The notes beneath the pieces are model-generated. The model was not told the DNA's origin, made no database searches, and saw only the letters and a list, made by a program, of their open reading frames with translations. Shown piece by piece: positions 41,800 through 49,153 of a stretch of DNA of 49,153 nt. This DNA comes from CAMYLR01 sp039588915 (GTDB lineage Bacteria > Gemmatimonadota > Gemmatimonadetes > JACCXV01 > JAHWKZ01), in the NCBI GenBank assembly GCA_039588915.1, contig JBDGYV010000008.1:1-49153 (forward strand). The letters run 5' to 3'. The translations under genes were made by a program, and so were the position numbers. Positions within the stretch are counted from its first letter, which is position 1, and each line of letters begins with the position of its first letter.

Positions 41800-41825
41800 A
41801 TCGGACAGTCTGAGCGCGTGCGAGC

Positions 41826-42944
41826 TTACTCCGCTGGAGGGGTAGGCTCGCCGCTTTCGGTGCGGATCACGATGTCGCGCCGCGGGAACGGGATCTCGAT
41901 CCCACGCTCATCGAACGCTCGCTTGACTTGATCGCCGATCGCGTCGCCGATCACGCGCCTGTCGCGGGCCTCCCGAATCCACACCCTAAGCTCCAAATCG
42001 ACCGTTGAATCGCCGAACCCGCGAGTGATGACAACCGGTTCAGGGGTCGCCTTTACGCCGTCGGTCGCCCTGGCGGCCTCGAGGATCACCGCCTTGGCCT
42101 TCTCCGCGTCGGCATCGTAGGCGATTCCGAACGGAATCCGAAGTCGAATGTGTCGTCCCGACGCGGTGTAGTTGATGATGTCGCGACGCATGATCTCGTT
42201 GTTTGGCACCACGATGATCAAGTTGTCGGGGTTTCTGATCTTGGTCGCCCGGAGCCCGATCTCGATCACGTCGCCCCAGGAACCGGTCTCGGTCGGAGCG
42301 TTCCACAGCTCGATCCGGTCGCCGACCTGAAACGGGCGATCGATGATCAAGAGCAGCCCCGCGATCAGGTTGGAAAGGGTGTCCTTGGCGGCCAGCGACA
42401 CACCGAGGCCCATCACGCCGGCGCCGGCCAGGATGGGCGTGATGTTGATGCCGAGAAACGTCAGCGCGATCAGGATGCCCAGGCCGACCACGAGCCCCCG
42501 CACGATCCGATTGAGCAGCGGCAGCGCGGTGTCGTCGAGGCGGCTCTCGGTTTTTGGCGCCACCTTCTCTTCGATGACCCGCAGCGCGCTCGATACGAAC
42601 GCGCTGATCGGGAGCGATAGCGCCACGATCCAGACCGCGCCGATCGTGCGCGACATGTGACCCAGCTCCCAGATCTGTGCCAACCTCCACGCGCCCCAGA
42701 AGACGATCGATATCAGGACGACCCGGCGGATGAGCTGGACCACGAGGTCGTCGAGGTCGGTCTTTGTGCGGGACGTCAGGCGGTGCTCGATCCGCTTGAG
42801 GATCCATCTCGCGGCGAGCCAGACGACGAGTACGAGGAGGAGCTGACCGGCCGACAGGACGAGTCGCGGGCCGGCGAACGCCCACGCCGAGTCGAGCCAT
42901 GCCTGAAAGTCGAACTGCCCGAGGTCGAATCCTGTGAACTCCAT
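41826..42944 (-). CDS. MscS-family mechanosensitive channel
   Basis: A 372-residue membrane protein that would release solutes on hypo-osmotic shock. Three N-terminal TM regions (LVLSAGQLLLVLVVWLAARWI; VLISIVFWGAWRLAQIW; IVALSLPISAFVSSAL), then the pore helix with ITPILAGAGVMGLGVSLAAKDTLSNLIAG, and the beta domain RPFQVGDRIEL... with IVVPNNEIM. The C-terminal alpha/beta domain ends in a Pro/Glu-rich tail. ATG 42944 has no good Shine-Dalgarno. It diverges from the MFS gene; the 119 nt between them contain no promoter I can defend. Confidence 0.92.
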   Translation of the reverse strand: MEFTGFDLGQFDFQAWLDSAWAFAGPRLVLSAGQLLLVLVVWLAARWILKRIEHRLTSRTKTDLDDLVVQLIRRVVLISIVFWGAWRLAQIWELGHMSRTIGAVWIVALSLPISAFVSSALRVIEEKVAPKTESRLDDTALPLLNRIVRGLVVGLGILIALTFLGINITPILAGAGVMGLGVSLAAKDTLSNLIAGLLLIIDRPFQVGDRIELWNAPTETGSWGDVIEIGLRATKIRNPDNLIIVVPNNEIMRRDIINYTASGRHIRLRIPFGIAYDADAEKAKAVILEAARATDGVKATPEPVVITRGFGDSTVDLELRVWIREARDRRVIGDAIGDQVKRAFDERGIEIPFPRRDIVIRTESGEPTPPAE

Positions 42945-43063
42945 CGCGGAGGGACGATAACAGCCGGCGTCGCGGCTTCACAACCACGACCTCTGCGGTC
43001 GACCGGTCGCCGGACGGACGATAGCTTGGCGCCTTCTCCAGCGTTCGACCGGGACGAGAAGAG

Positions 43064-44278
43064 ATGACACACCCAAGCCAACCCATGAAACAACTGCGCA
43101 GTGCGATGAAGGTCGCCCTCGCGATTGCGATCCTTCACGCCGCGAATGACGCCTACGCGGCATTTATCCACCCGTTCCTGCCGCGTCTCATGACGAAGCT
43201 CGACATGTCGATCGCCGCAGCGGCCGGAGCGACGATGACGCTCTCGATCGCTGCATCGTTGGCGCAACCACTGCTGGGTCACGCCGCCGATCGACGCGGC
43301 CGGCGACTCATGATCGTCCTGGGTCCCGTCGTGAGCGGGATCTTTCTGTCGATGATCGGTTGGGCGCCGACGTTCGGCGTGCTGCTATTGCTACTCGCGG
43401 CCGGTGGGCTCGGCAGTGCGGCGTTTCACCCCCCGGCCGTCGCCGTCGCGGCGCACGTCACCGGTGGGCGGGGAAGCGGGATGCGGCACGCTGTCTTCTC
43501 GTCGGGTGGCTCGGCCGGCTACGCCGCCGGTCCGCTGATCGCCGTCTGGATCGTGGCGTGGCTCGGCTTCCGAGGGTTGTGGGTGGCGGTCATCCCGGTC
43601 GTGATCCTGGCAATCGTGCTGTACCCAGTACTTCCGGCGGGAGTGACGCTCGCCCCCGTTGGTCCATCGCTGACTGTCGGCAGGCTAGCTCGGTCATTGC
43701 GCGGCCCGCTCGGGCTTCTGTTCGGCGTCAGCGCGATCGCCGCGTTTTTCCAACGCGTGTTCCTGACGATGGCGCCGATCGTCAACGCCGACGCGGGGCT
43801 CTCGGAGATGTCCGGCGCTTATGCGCTGTCGTTGTATTTGGCGGCACAGGCCGTCGGTGCGCTGACCGGTGGGTACTTGACCGATCGCATCGATCGCCGC
43901 TGGCTGCTGATGGCGCTCACGCTGGCCGCGTTGCCGACGCATTTCTTCGCGTTCTGGTTTCCGGCGGGCAGCCTCGCAGCCTTGGTCTCGATGGTGCTTG
44001 CGGGCTTCGTCAACATGTCGGTCCTGCCGCCGATCGTCGTTATGGCTCAGGAGATTCGGCCGGACCGCGCCGCGCTCTACTCCGGCATCGTGATGGGCTT
44101 GGCTTGGGCCGCCGGATCCGTTGGCGTCCTGGCCGCCGGCGTCCTTGGCGACGCGATCGGCGCCCGTGAATCAGCGCTCGCCGTCACGCCGATCATGTTG
44201 ATCGCGACTTTCCTGGCGCTGCACCCGGCGCTAAAGCGCCACGGGCGTCCGATTGAGGTTGTGTCTCAGGTGGGGTGA
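43064..44278 (+). CDS. MFS exporter, fosmidomycin-resistance (Fsr)-like
   Basis: A 404-residue major facilitator with twelve predicted TM helices. The start KVALAIAILHAANDAYAAFIHPFLPRLMTKL and the TM2-3 loop QPLLGHAADRRGRRLM resemble Fsr-type efflux proteins. Transported substrate cannot be read from sequence. ATG 43064 is used; ATG 43085 is another in-frame choice. Six nt after its stop the frame leading to the M61 peptidase opens. Confidence 0.85.
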   Translation: MTHPSQPMKQLRSAMKVALAIAILHAANDAYAAFIHPFLPRLMTKLDMSIAAAAGATMTLSIAASLAQPLLGHAADRRGRRLMIVLGPVVSGIFLSMIGWAPTFGVLLLLLAAGGLGSAAFHPPAVAVAAHVTGGRGSGMRHAVFSSGGSAGYAAGPLIAVWIVAWLGFRGLWVAVIPVVILAIVLYPVLPAGVTLAPVGPSLTVGRLARSLRGPLGLLFGVSAIAAFFQRVFLTMAPIVNADAGLSEMSGAYALSLYLAAQAVGALTGGYLTDRIDRRWLLMALTLAALPTHFFAFWFPAGSLAALVSMVLAGFVNMSVLPPIVVMAQEIRPDRAALYSGIVMGLAWAAGSVGVLAAGVLGDAIGARESALAVTPIMLIATFLALHPALKRHGRPIEVVSQVG

Positions 44279-44308
44279 CGTAAGTTGCTGTATAGGAGGA
44301 TTCGAGAG

Positions 44309-45847
44309 ATGAGAAACAAGCTCCCCAGGGTTCTGTTGACGGCGTTCGTTTTGGTCACGATCGCGACTCCAGCGATGGGCCAAACCGCACCACTCGAGTA
44401 TTACATCGACCTGCGAGACCACACTGAAGACCTGTTCCACGTGCGGCTGGCCGTGGAGAACCTCGGACCCGACAATGCGATCTACCAATTCGCGTCCACC
44501 GCGCCGGGAACGTACCAGGTGATGGATGTGGGCCGGTTCGTGCAATCGTTTCAAGCCTTCGACGGCGACGGCGAAAAGTTGGAAACGGAGCGAGTAGCCG
44601 TCAATCAATGGCGCATTGAGGAGCCCTCTCAAGTGCGTTCGATCGAGTATACGATCGCGGAGACGTGGGACACACCGGTCGAGGTGCACCCGATCTATCC
44701 CATGGCGGGAACCTCGATCGAGGCGAACCACGTGCTCTTCAACGCGCACGCAGTCGTCGGTTACCCTGTCGGGCTCCAGGATACGCCTCTCCACGTTCAT
44801 CTCGAGTACCCCGACGGTTGGCAGGTCGGCACGGCGCTCGAACGAGCCGTTGACGACGGCTTCGCAGCAGACGACTACGACCATATGGTGGATTCGCCGA
44901 TCCTGCTTGGCGAGTTGACTCTTGCCAGCACTGAGATCGGTGGTGCGGTGGTCGAGATCTATACGTACTCGAAGAGCGGCGGTGTCAGATCCGAGCAGCT
45001 ACTCGAGTCGATGCGTGAGATGTTGCAATCAGCGGCCGAGTTTCTCGGTGAGTTGCCGGTCGACCGCTACGTCTTCCTCTACCATTTCGAGTGGGCCGGC
45101 GACATTTCCGGGGCATGGGAACATTCGTACAGCTCGGAGTACGTGTTGCCGGACATCACGTTCTCGGAGCGGGCCGGTGCGTTTATCACCGACATCGCGG
45201 CTCACGAGTTCCTGCACATCATCACGCCGCTCAACATTCACAGCGAGATCATCGAGAGCTTCAACTTCGAAGAGCCCGTTCCGTCGGCACACCTGTGGCT
45301 GTACGAAGGCGTCACCGAGTGGGGTGCCCATGCGATGCAACTGCGGTCGGGACTCACCAACCTCGAAGAGCACCTCGAGGTCATAGCGGGCAAGCTTCAG
45401 GCGGACCGGCAGTACCGGGCCGACTACAGCCTCGAACAGCTAGCTCTCACATCGTACAGCGACGAAGGCCAGAGCCAGTACGCGAATATCTACCAACGGG
45501 GTGCGCTGGTGGGAGAGCTTCTCGATATTCTCTTGCTCGATCTCTCGGATGGTGACAGCGGGTTGCGAGAGTTGCTTCAGAAGCTGATGCGTTATTATGG
45601 CAAGGGCAGGGCATTTCCCGATTGCGGCTTCTATGACGTTGTGGCCGCGATGACGTATCCCGAGCTGCAAGATTTCTTCGAGCGATACGTAAAGCATGCC
45701 GAGCCACTGCCGATTAGCGAATACTATGAAAAGCTGGGGATCGACGTGGTCACCGATGGTCAGGGGCAGCCGGTCGGGTTCGAGGTTCAAGCTGACGCCA
45801 ACGAGCGTCAACTGATGCTTCGCCGGGCTTGGATGGGGGAGGAGTGA
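44309..45847 (+). CDS. Secreted M61-family metallopeptidase
   Basis: A 512-residue exported aminopeptidase-type protein of family M61 (glycyl aminopeptidase). Signal peptide LPRVLLTAFVLVTIATPAMGQ; N-terminal beta domain; zinc site HEFLH (299-303) with the downstream ligand region LWLYEGVTEWGA. The usual C-terminal PDZ domain is missing: the protein ends soon after FFERYVKHAEPLPISEYYEKLG. ATG 44309 follows AGGAGG (44294-44299) by 9 nt; TTG 44285 is a poorer start. Its TGA overlaps the radical SAM gene's GTG. Confidence 0.9.
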   Translation: MRNKLPRVLLTAFVLVTIATPAMGQTAPLEYYIDLRDHTEDLFHVRLAVENLGPDNAIYQFASTAPGTYQVMDVGRFVQSFQAFDGDGEKLETERVAVNQWRIEEPSQVRSIEYTIAETWDTPVEVHPIYPMAGTSIEANHVLFNAHAVVGYPVGLQDTPLHVHLEYPDGWQVGTALERAVDDGFAADDYDHMVDSPILLGELTLASTEIGGAVVEIYTYSKSGGVRSEQLLESMREMLQSAAEFLGELPVDRYVFLYHFEWAGDISGAWEHSYSSEYVLPDITFSERAGAFITDIAAHEFLHIITPLNIHSEIIESFNFEEPVPSAHLWLYEGVTEWGAHAMQLRSGLTNLEEHLEVIAGKLQADRQYRADYSLEQLALTSYSDEGQSQYANIYQRGALVGELLDILLLDLSDGDSGLRELLQKLMRYYGKGRAFPDCGFYDVVAAMTYPELQDFFERYVKHAEPLPISEYYEKLGIDVVTDGQGQPVGFEVQADANERQLMLRRAWMGEE

Positions 45848-47916
45848 GCGAACCCTTAGTGCAGATCGCGGGTGTACCCGCGACCGAATGCAACGAGCCC
45901 AAGAAGGGGCTCCTCATCGCGCCGGAGTTTCCAGCCAGTTTCTGGAGCTATCGGCACATCATGTCGATGGTCGGTCGGAAGGCGGCGTTTCCGCCTCTCG
46001 GCCTGATCACCTTCGCGGCGATGATGCCCGACAACTGGTCGTTCGACTTGATCGATCTCAACGTCGAACGGGTCCTGGATGCGGATCTGCGCGCGAGGAT
46101 GGACGCCGCCGATGCGGTCTTCACCAGTGCCATGTCGGTCCAGAAGCCGTCGCTCGTCAAGCTTATCAGCGGACCTGCGAAAGGGCTGGAGACGCCGTGG
46201 GTGATCGGCGGACCCTACCCGTCGAGCTATCGAGATCATCTCCTCGAACCCGGAACACCATCCGACGAGATTCTGCACCAGGGTCTCGACGTGCTGGTCT
46301 GGGGCGAGGGAGGTCAGTGGATCGAGGCGATCAACCGCATCCTCCACCACCCGGAGGGTCGCCGCCACTCGGACGGACCGCCTGTTTTGCTGATTCCGGA
46401 GGCGATCGCCAGCGAGCCTCCTGGCGCGCGCAAGATTCTGAATGACCGCACGATCTTCAAGGAGCTGGAGTACACACCGCCGCCGAGGTGGGACCTCCTC
46501 GACATCCACGACTATCGCGCGCTGATGATGCAGACCACCGTCGGGTGTCGTTTTCGGTGCGACTTCTGCGACATCATCCAGTTCAATGGGGGATTCACTC
46601 GACCCAAGACGCTCGAGTCGATCCGGGAGGAGATGGAGACCCTGTTTGAGCTCGGGTATCGGGGTGGGATCTTCACCGTTGACGACAACTTTGTCGGCAA
46701 CCCCCAGGCGATCGAAGTGATTCTACGCGAGATGATCGAGTTCCAGCGCGAGCACGACTACCCGTTCTCGTTCTACACCCAGGCGAGCCTCGATCTGGGA
46801 GCACCCAAGCTGGCGCACTTGCTGCCATTGATGCAGCAGGCCGGTTTTGGCGAGGTGTTCCTTGGTATAGAGAATCCCGATCCGGCCGCTCTCAAGGGGA
46901 TGAACAAGCAGCAGAACGTCAAAGTCGACATCGCCAAAACCGTCGCCAAGATCCAGCGCGCCGGGATCGAGGTCATGGCCGGCTTCATCTTCGGTAGCGA
47001 CGAGGACACCGTCGAAACGGGGCAGGCGATCGCGTCGTTCGCCAAGGACGCAGCCATTCCGACTGCCATGGCGGGAATGCTGACCCCGATCCCGCACACT
47101 CCGCTGGCGGAACGGCTCCGTAGCGAAGGGCGGTTGCGGGAGAACGAGTTTTCGGGCAACAACACCAGCGACGAAGTGCAATTTATCCCGATGAACATGA
47201 CCCGGGAGGAGATGCAGACGGGGTATCATGCGATGCTGGAGACGCTTTTCAGTCCGGGTGAGATGTACCAGCGAGCGGCCCTGCTGCTGGACCGCATCAA
47301 CCCGCACATTTTCCGCGGCGGGTTTTTGAGACGGTCGGACCTTAAGGCGGCGTTTCACTCGGTATGGCGCCAGGGCGTTGTCAACAAGCGGCGCAGTCGG
47401 TACTTCGGTTTGCTGTGGAAAGCCGTGCGACTTGATCTTGCCCGCTTCCGGGAGGCGGGACGGGCGGCGTCTGAGATGAACCGCCAGTTGCGTGCGCTCG
47501 CCGGCAGAGCGAGCGCGCCACTGACCGATGGCGACGTCGAGTCGATGACGGCGTTGATCGACCGTGCGCACGAAGCGGTCGTCCGGTCAGAGCCCAGCTG
47601 CAAGCTCGACGAGGTCAATGCGTGGGTAGTGCGGTTGAGGGAGCAGATCGGAGCGCGGTCGCCGACCGCTGACGACTTGCGGTCGCTTTATCGTTGGGGT
47701 CGCGAGTTCTCCATCCGCCGCCGCCGTGTCCATCGCTTCCCGGGTGCTTATCTCGTCAAGGCGTTCGAGCTGGCGATCAAAGGCCTGCACTACGAAATCG
47801 TCATGCAGCAGATCTCGCGAGGCCAGTCGCCGTCGCTTGACTCCGACGTGGCTGCTTGGGCGCACGAAGTGGCTGGCGTAGATTATTCAGCGTCGGGGCG
47901 TGGCGCAGTCCGGTAG
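45844..47916 (+). CDS. B12-binding radical SAM protein (DUF4070 type)
   Basis: A 690-residue radical SAM enzyme. An N-terminal cobalamin-binding-like domain (GLLIAPEFPASFWSYRHIMSMVGRKAAFPPLG...) precedes the Fe-S motif CxxxCxxC at Cys235, Cys239 and Cys242 (GCRFRCDFC). The barrel is followed by DUF4070-like sequence and a long helical C-terminal extension (about 500-690). Relatives include hopanoid methylases, but I see no hopanoid genes and do not assign a substrate. GTG 45844 overlaps the M61 stop by 4 nt; GAGGA lies immediately upstream of it. The last 23 nt, including the stop, lie inside tRNA-Pro. Confidence 0.9.
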   Translation: MSEPLVQIAGVPATECNEPKKGLLIAPEFPASFWSYRHIMSMVGRKAAFPPLGLITFAAMMPDNWSFDLIDLNVERVLDADLRARMDAADAVFTSAMSVQKPSLVKLISGPAKGLETPWVIGGPYPSSYRDHLLEPGTPSDEILHQGLDVLVWGEGGQWIEAINRILHHPEGRRHSDGPPVLLIPEAIASEPPGARKILNDRTIFKELEYTPPPRWDLLDIHDYRALMMQTTVGCRFRCDFCDIIQFNGGFTRPKTLESIREEMETLFELGYRGGIFTVDDNFVGNPQAIEVILREMIEFQREHDYPFSFYTQASLDLGAPKLAHLLPLMQQAGFGEVFLGIENPDPAALKGMNKQQNVKVDIAKTVAKIQRAGIEVMAGFIFGSDEDTVETGQAIASFAKDAAIPTAMAGMLTPIPHTPLAERLRSEGRLRENEFSGNNTSDEVQFIPMNMTREEMQTGYHAMLETLFSPGEMYQRAALLLDRINPHIFRGGFLRRSDLKAAFHSVWRQGVVNKRRSRYFGLLWKAVRLDLARFREAGRAASEMNRQLRALAGRASAPLTDGDVESMTALIDRAHEAVVRSEPSCKLDEVNAWVVRLREQIGARSPTADDLRSLYRWGREFSIRRRRVHRFPGAYLVKAFELAIKGLHYEIVMQQISRGQSPSLDSDVAAWAHEVAGVDYSASGRGAVR

Positions 47917-47970
47917 CGCACCTGAATGGGGTTCAGGTGGTCGCAGGTTCAAATCCTGTCGCCCCGACCA
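47894..47970 (+). tRNA. tRNA-Pro (anticodon GGG)
   Basis: Cloverleaf with acceptor arms CGGGGCG and CGCCCCG, discriminator A and an encoded CCA. The anticodon stem is CCTGA/TCAGG around ATGGGGT (anticodon GGG), and the T-loop is TTCAAAT. It is 77 nt long. The 5' end overlaps the radical SAM reading frame by 23 nt. A terminator follows 11 nt after the CCA. Confidence 0.97.
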
Positions 47971-47981
47971 TCCAATCAATT

Positions 47982-48014
47982 ACGGGTCATGGGTTTATAG
48001 CCGTGACCCGTTTT
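47982..48014 (+). terminator. Terminator after tRNA-Pro
   Basis: ACGGGTCA (47982-47989) and TGACCCGT (48004-48011) are perfect 8-bp complements with a 14-nt loop. The T-run of four (48011-48014) is short. The position fits termination of the tRNA transcript. Confidence 0.7.
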
Positions 48015-48036
48015 CGCATTCAGAGCAGAATCAGCG

Positions 48037-48058
48037 AATAGGGTCCAAATAGGGTCCA
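48037..48058. repeat. Tandem 11-bp repeat AATAGGGTCCA x2
   Basis: AATAGGGTCCA occurs twice without a gap at 48037-48047 and 48048-48058. A period of 11 bp places both copies on nearly the same DNA face, as for paired protein-binding sites. It lies 67 nt after tRNA-Pro and before the low-GC gene, where an integrase or excisionase arm site would be expected (inference). Confidence 0.7.
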
Positions 48059-48085
48059 GTTCGCACGATTTCACGGTCGGCAGCG

Positions 48086-49144
48086 CTACGCGTTTTTTTC
48101 AGTACTCGACGATCTCGAACTTCGGGAATCGGACCTGCTCCTCTCTTGTCTTCGCTTTTCACGAAGCTTCCGTTTTTGCATCCTCCATTGCACCGGGCTG
48201 TCTCGACAGGTGTCGCACATGTTCAATTGGCCCTTCCGGGGGCGTCGGCGTGGGATGTATGCCTTGTGACACCCCGAGCAAGTAGCCCAACCGTCGATCT
48301 TGGCGACTGTCAAGGCCAGTTCTACACACAAGGCACCGTAAAGACCCAGGCCAGCCCAGCCCACCTGAATAGTGTCGGTTTCGATATTCCATCTGTAGGT
48401 GGGCCTGACCTGGCCACGAATCATCATTGTGTTAATGAGCGCTCCCAAAATGAGCTTCTGATCCTCGATGTCCCTACCATGGAAACGAGAGCCGTCATTC
48501 CATAGTGTCTCAAGGATCGACCAGTCTGCCCGCCGACCTTGTTGCCCAAGATGCAGGCTGGCGGAAATCGCCAGAGTAGCAGCGAAGATAGATGCGGTTT
48601 CTTTCCATGTTGTAGTGGGTTCGATGCAGATAGGTCTGCAGGTGAGTGGGTCTGGGTTGTGCGATGTGGGGAGGAGATGCGCACACAAGTCTAGCACCCC
48701 CCACTTCTTAGCGAATCTCAAGAAATCCCTAGGCTGAGTTGTTTCTGCCAAGCGACAGAACGAACTCAACATGCCGGGTGTCGCTTTAGCCTGGTCGCCA
48801 TCCACGTAGCCATCAACCCGTAGGTAGCTCTCTGAAGGCCACCGAATCGCTATTCGCGCGAGGTCCGCGTCCTCACTGGGGACATAGAGGCGGAAGTCCG
48901 GGGCCGGGCGACTTGATGATGGGTAGGGTCTCGCGCAGTCACCGCAGACGGGGTCGTTTGGTCGCTCAAGCGGATTGGCAAGTGCGATCAATTCGAGTCC
49001 GTTCGGTATCTGCCAGGTATCCCAGAGTGGATGTCGCTCGAGAAGCCGATCGAGGTGCAGCTCTTCGTGCGGGGTCTGACGGAGCAGTCCTGCGAGTCCG
49101 ATGGAGGCGTCGATTCTCCTCCAATCGGTTGTTTCAGGGGTCAT
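48086..49144 (-). CDS. Unrecognised Cys-rich protein, putative accessory gene
   Basis: I do not recognise this 352-residue protein. It holds three CxxC pairs: Cys67/70 (VCGDCARP), Cys289/292 (TCSGCHKAYIP) and Cys310/313 (MCDTC). The last two pairs form a zinc-ribbon-like module followed by a very basic helix (WRMQKRKLREKRRQE) and a Ser/Arg tail, suggesting nucleic-acid binding. The middle is helical with no known motif. GC is lower than in the core genes (single lines counted 45-60 %). The ATG at 49144 is only 9 nt from the window edge, so the start may be further upstream. Confidence 0.65.
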   Translation of the reverse strand: MTPETTDWRRIDASIGLAGLLRQTPHEELHLDRLLERHPLWDTWQIPNGLELIALANPLERPNDPVCGDCARPYPSSSRPAPDFRLYVPSEDADLARIAIRWPSESYLRVDGYVDGDQAKATPGMLSSFCRLAETTQPRDFLRFAKKWGVLDLCAHLLPTSHNPDPLTCRPICIEPTTTWKETASIFAATLAISASLHLGQQGRRADWSILETLWNDGSRFHGRDIEDQKLILGALINTMMIRGQVRPTYRWNIETDTIQVGWAGLGLYGALCVELALTVAKIDGWATCSGCHKAYIPRRRPRKGQLNMCDTCRDSPVQWRMQKRKLREKRRQERSRSDSRSSRSSSTEKNA

Positions 49145-49153
49145 CTCGACTGT

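Noticed and set aside
42945..43063. Regulatory site between mscS and the MFS gene
   Set aside because: I looked for promoter hexamers and repeats in these 119 nt and found nothing convincing.
48037..48058. Start of a CRISPR array
   Set aside because: Only two 11-bp units without spacers; no cas genes and no further copies.
48091..48097. Run of seven T's as a terminator
   Set aside because: On the minus strand these bases are the AAA-rich Lys/Asn codons at the end of the Cys-rich gene, and no plus-strand hairpin directly precedes the run.

Overview
This is a gene-dense, GC-rich stretch (single lines I counted by hand run from about 50 to 73 % G+C) from the chromosome of a bacterium with two membranes. 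Evidence for an outer membrane is a BamA/TpsB-like beta-barrel, two probable lipoproteins, a SPOR-domain lipoprotein and a multiheme cytochrome lipoprotein. Gene order (phoH - 7TM-HD - ybeY - CNNM transporters; yicC - gmk - rpoZ - coaBC - udg - dnaB - radA - ispD - ispF; der - plsY - gpsA - merR), a FlgD/T9SS-type Ig-like secreted protein and the octaheme-TPR lipoprotein would fit Gemmatimonadota or a related FCB-like lineage. That assignment is inference; no rRNA is present.

Layout. 1-145: tRNA-Gly(GCC) on the minus strand with a terminator-like hairpin at the edge. 146-14111 (+): a secreted protein, aspS, then a tightly packed run phoH, pgpH-like, ybeY, two CNNM/CorC paralogues, mgtE, recO, selB, a SPOR lipoprotein and a lone FlgD-Ig protein. 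14119-17071 (-): short zinc-ribbon protein, PTS EIIA/PtsN-like protein, outer-membrane barrel and Sfp-type phosphopantetheinyl transferase. 17049-30828 (+): larB, DUF1232 protein, yicC, gmk, rpoZ, coaBC, family-4 UDG, dnaB, radA, a PIN/TRAM membrane protein, ispD, ispF, thrC, larC and a secreted TPR protein, closed by a clear intrinsic terminator. 30917-35307 (+): tRNA-Gly(CCC), a membrane-anchored alkaline-phosphatase-superfamily enzyme and an octaheme c-type cytochrome/HEAT/TPR lipoprotein. 35308-41799 (+): a short intergenic region with a consensus-like promoter, a 15-codon frame and a hairpin, then AI-2E transporter, der, plsY, gpsA, MerR regulator, NHL propeller and 1-Cys peroxiredoxin. 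41826-42944 (-): MscS channel. 43064-47916 (+): MFS exporter, M61 peptidase and B12-type radical SAM enzyme whose 3' end runs into tRNA-Pro(GGG). Beyond that tRNA the sequence changes character: terminator, a tandem 11-bp repeat and an unrecognised Cys-rich protein of lower GC, consistent with the edge of an acquired element.

How the genes work together. Most of the window is housekeeping: translation (aspS, ybeY, selB), transcription (rpoZ), replication and repair (dnaB, radA, recO, udg), and biosynthesis of CoA, isoprenoids, phospholipid and threonine. Many neighbours overlap by 4 nt (NTGA), so several long polycistronic units are likely. Two metal themes stand out: a Mg/divalent-cation cluster (two CNNM proteins plus MgtE) and larB/larC for the nickel-pincer nucleotide cofactor. 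SelB implies selenoprotein synthesis, but no other Sec-pathway gene is in view.

No single unmistakably new system is visible. The best leads are the phosphatase/octaheme-TPR lipoprotein pair behind tRNA-Gly(CCC), a PIN/TRAM protein that lacks its first catalytic Asp, a family-4 UDG with Ser in place of one Fe-S cysteine, several genes whose family-conserved N-termini lie upstream of any ATG/GTG/TTG, and the tRNA-Pro boundary.
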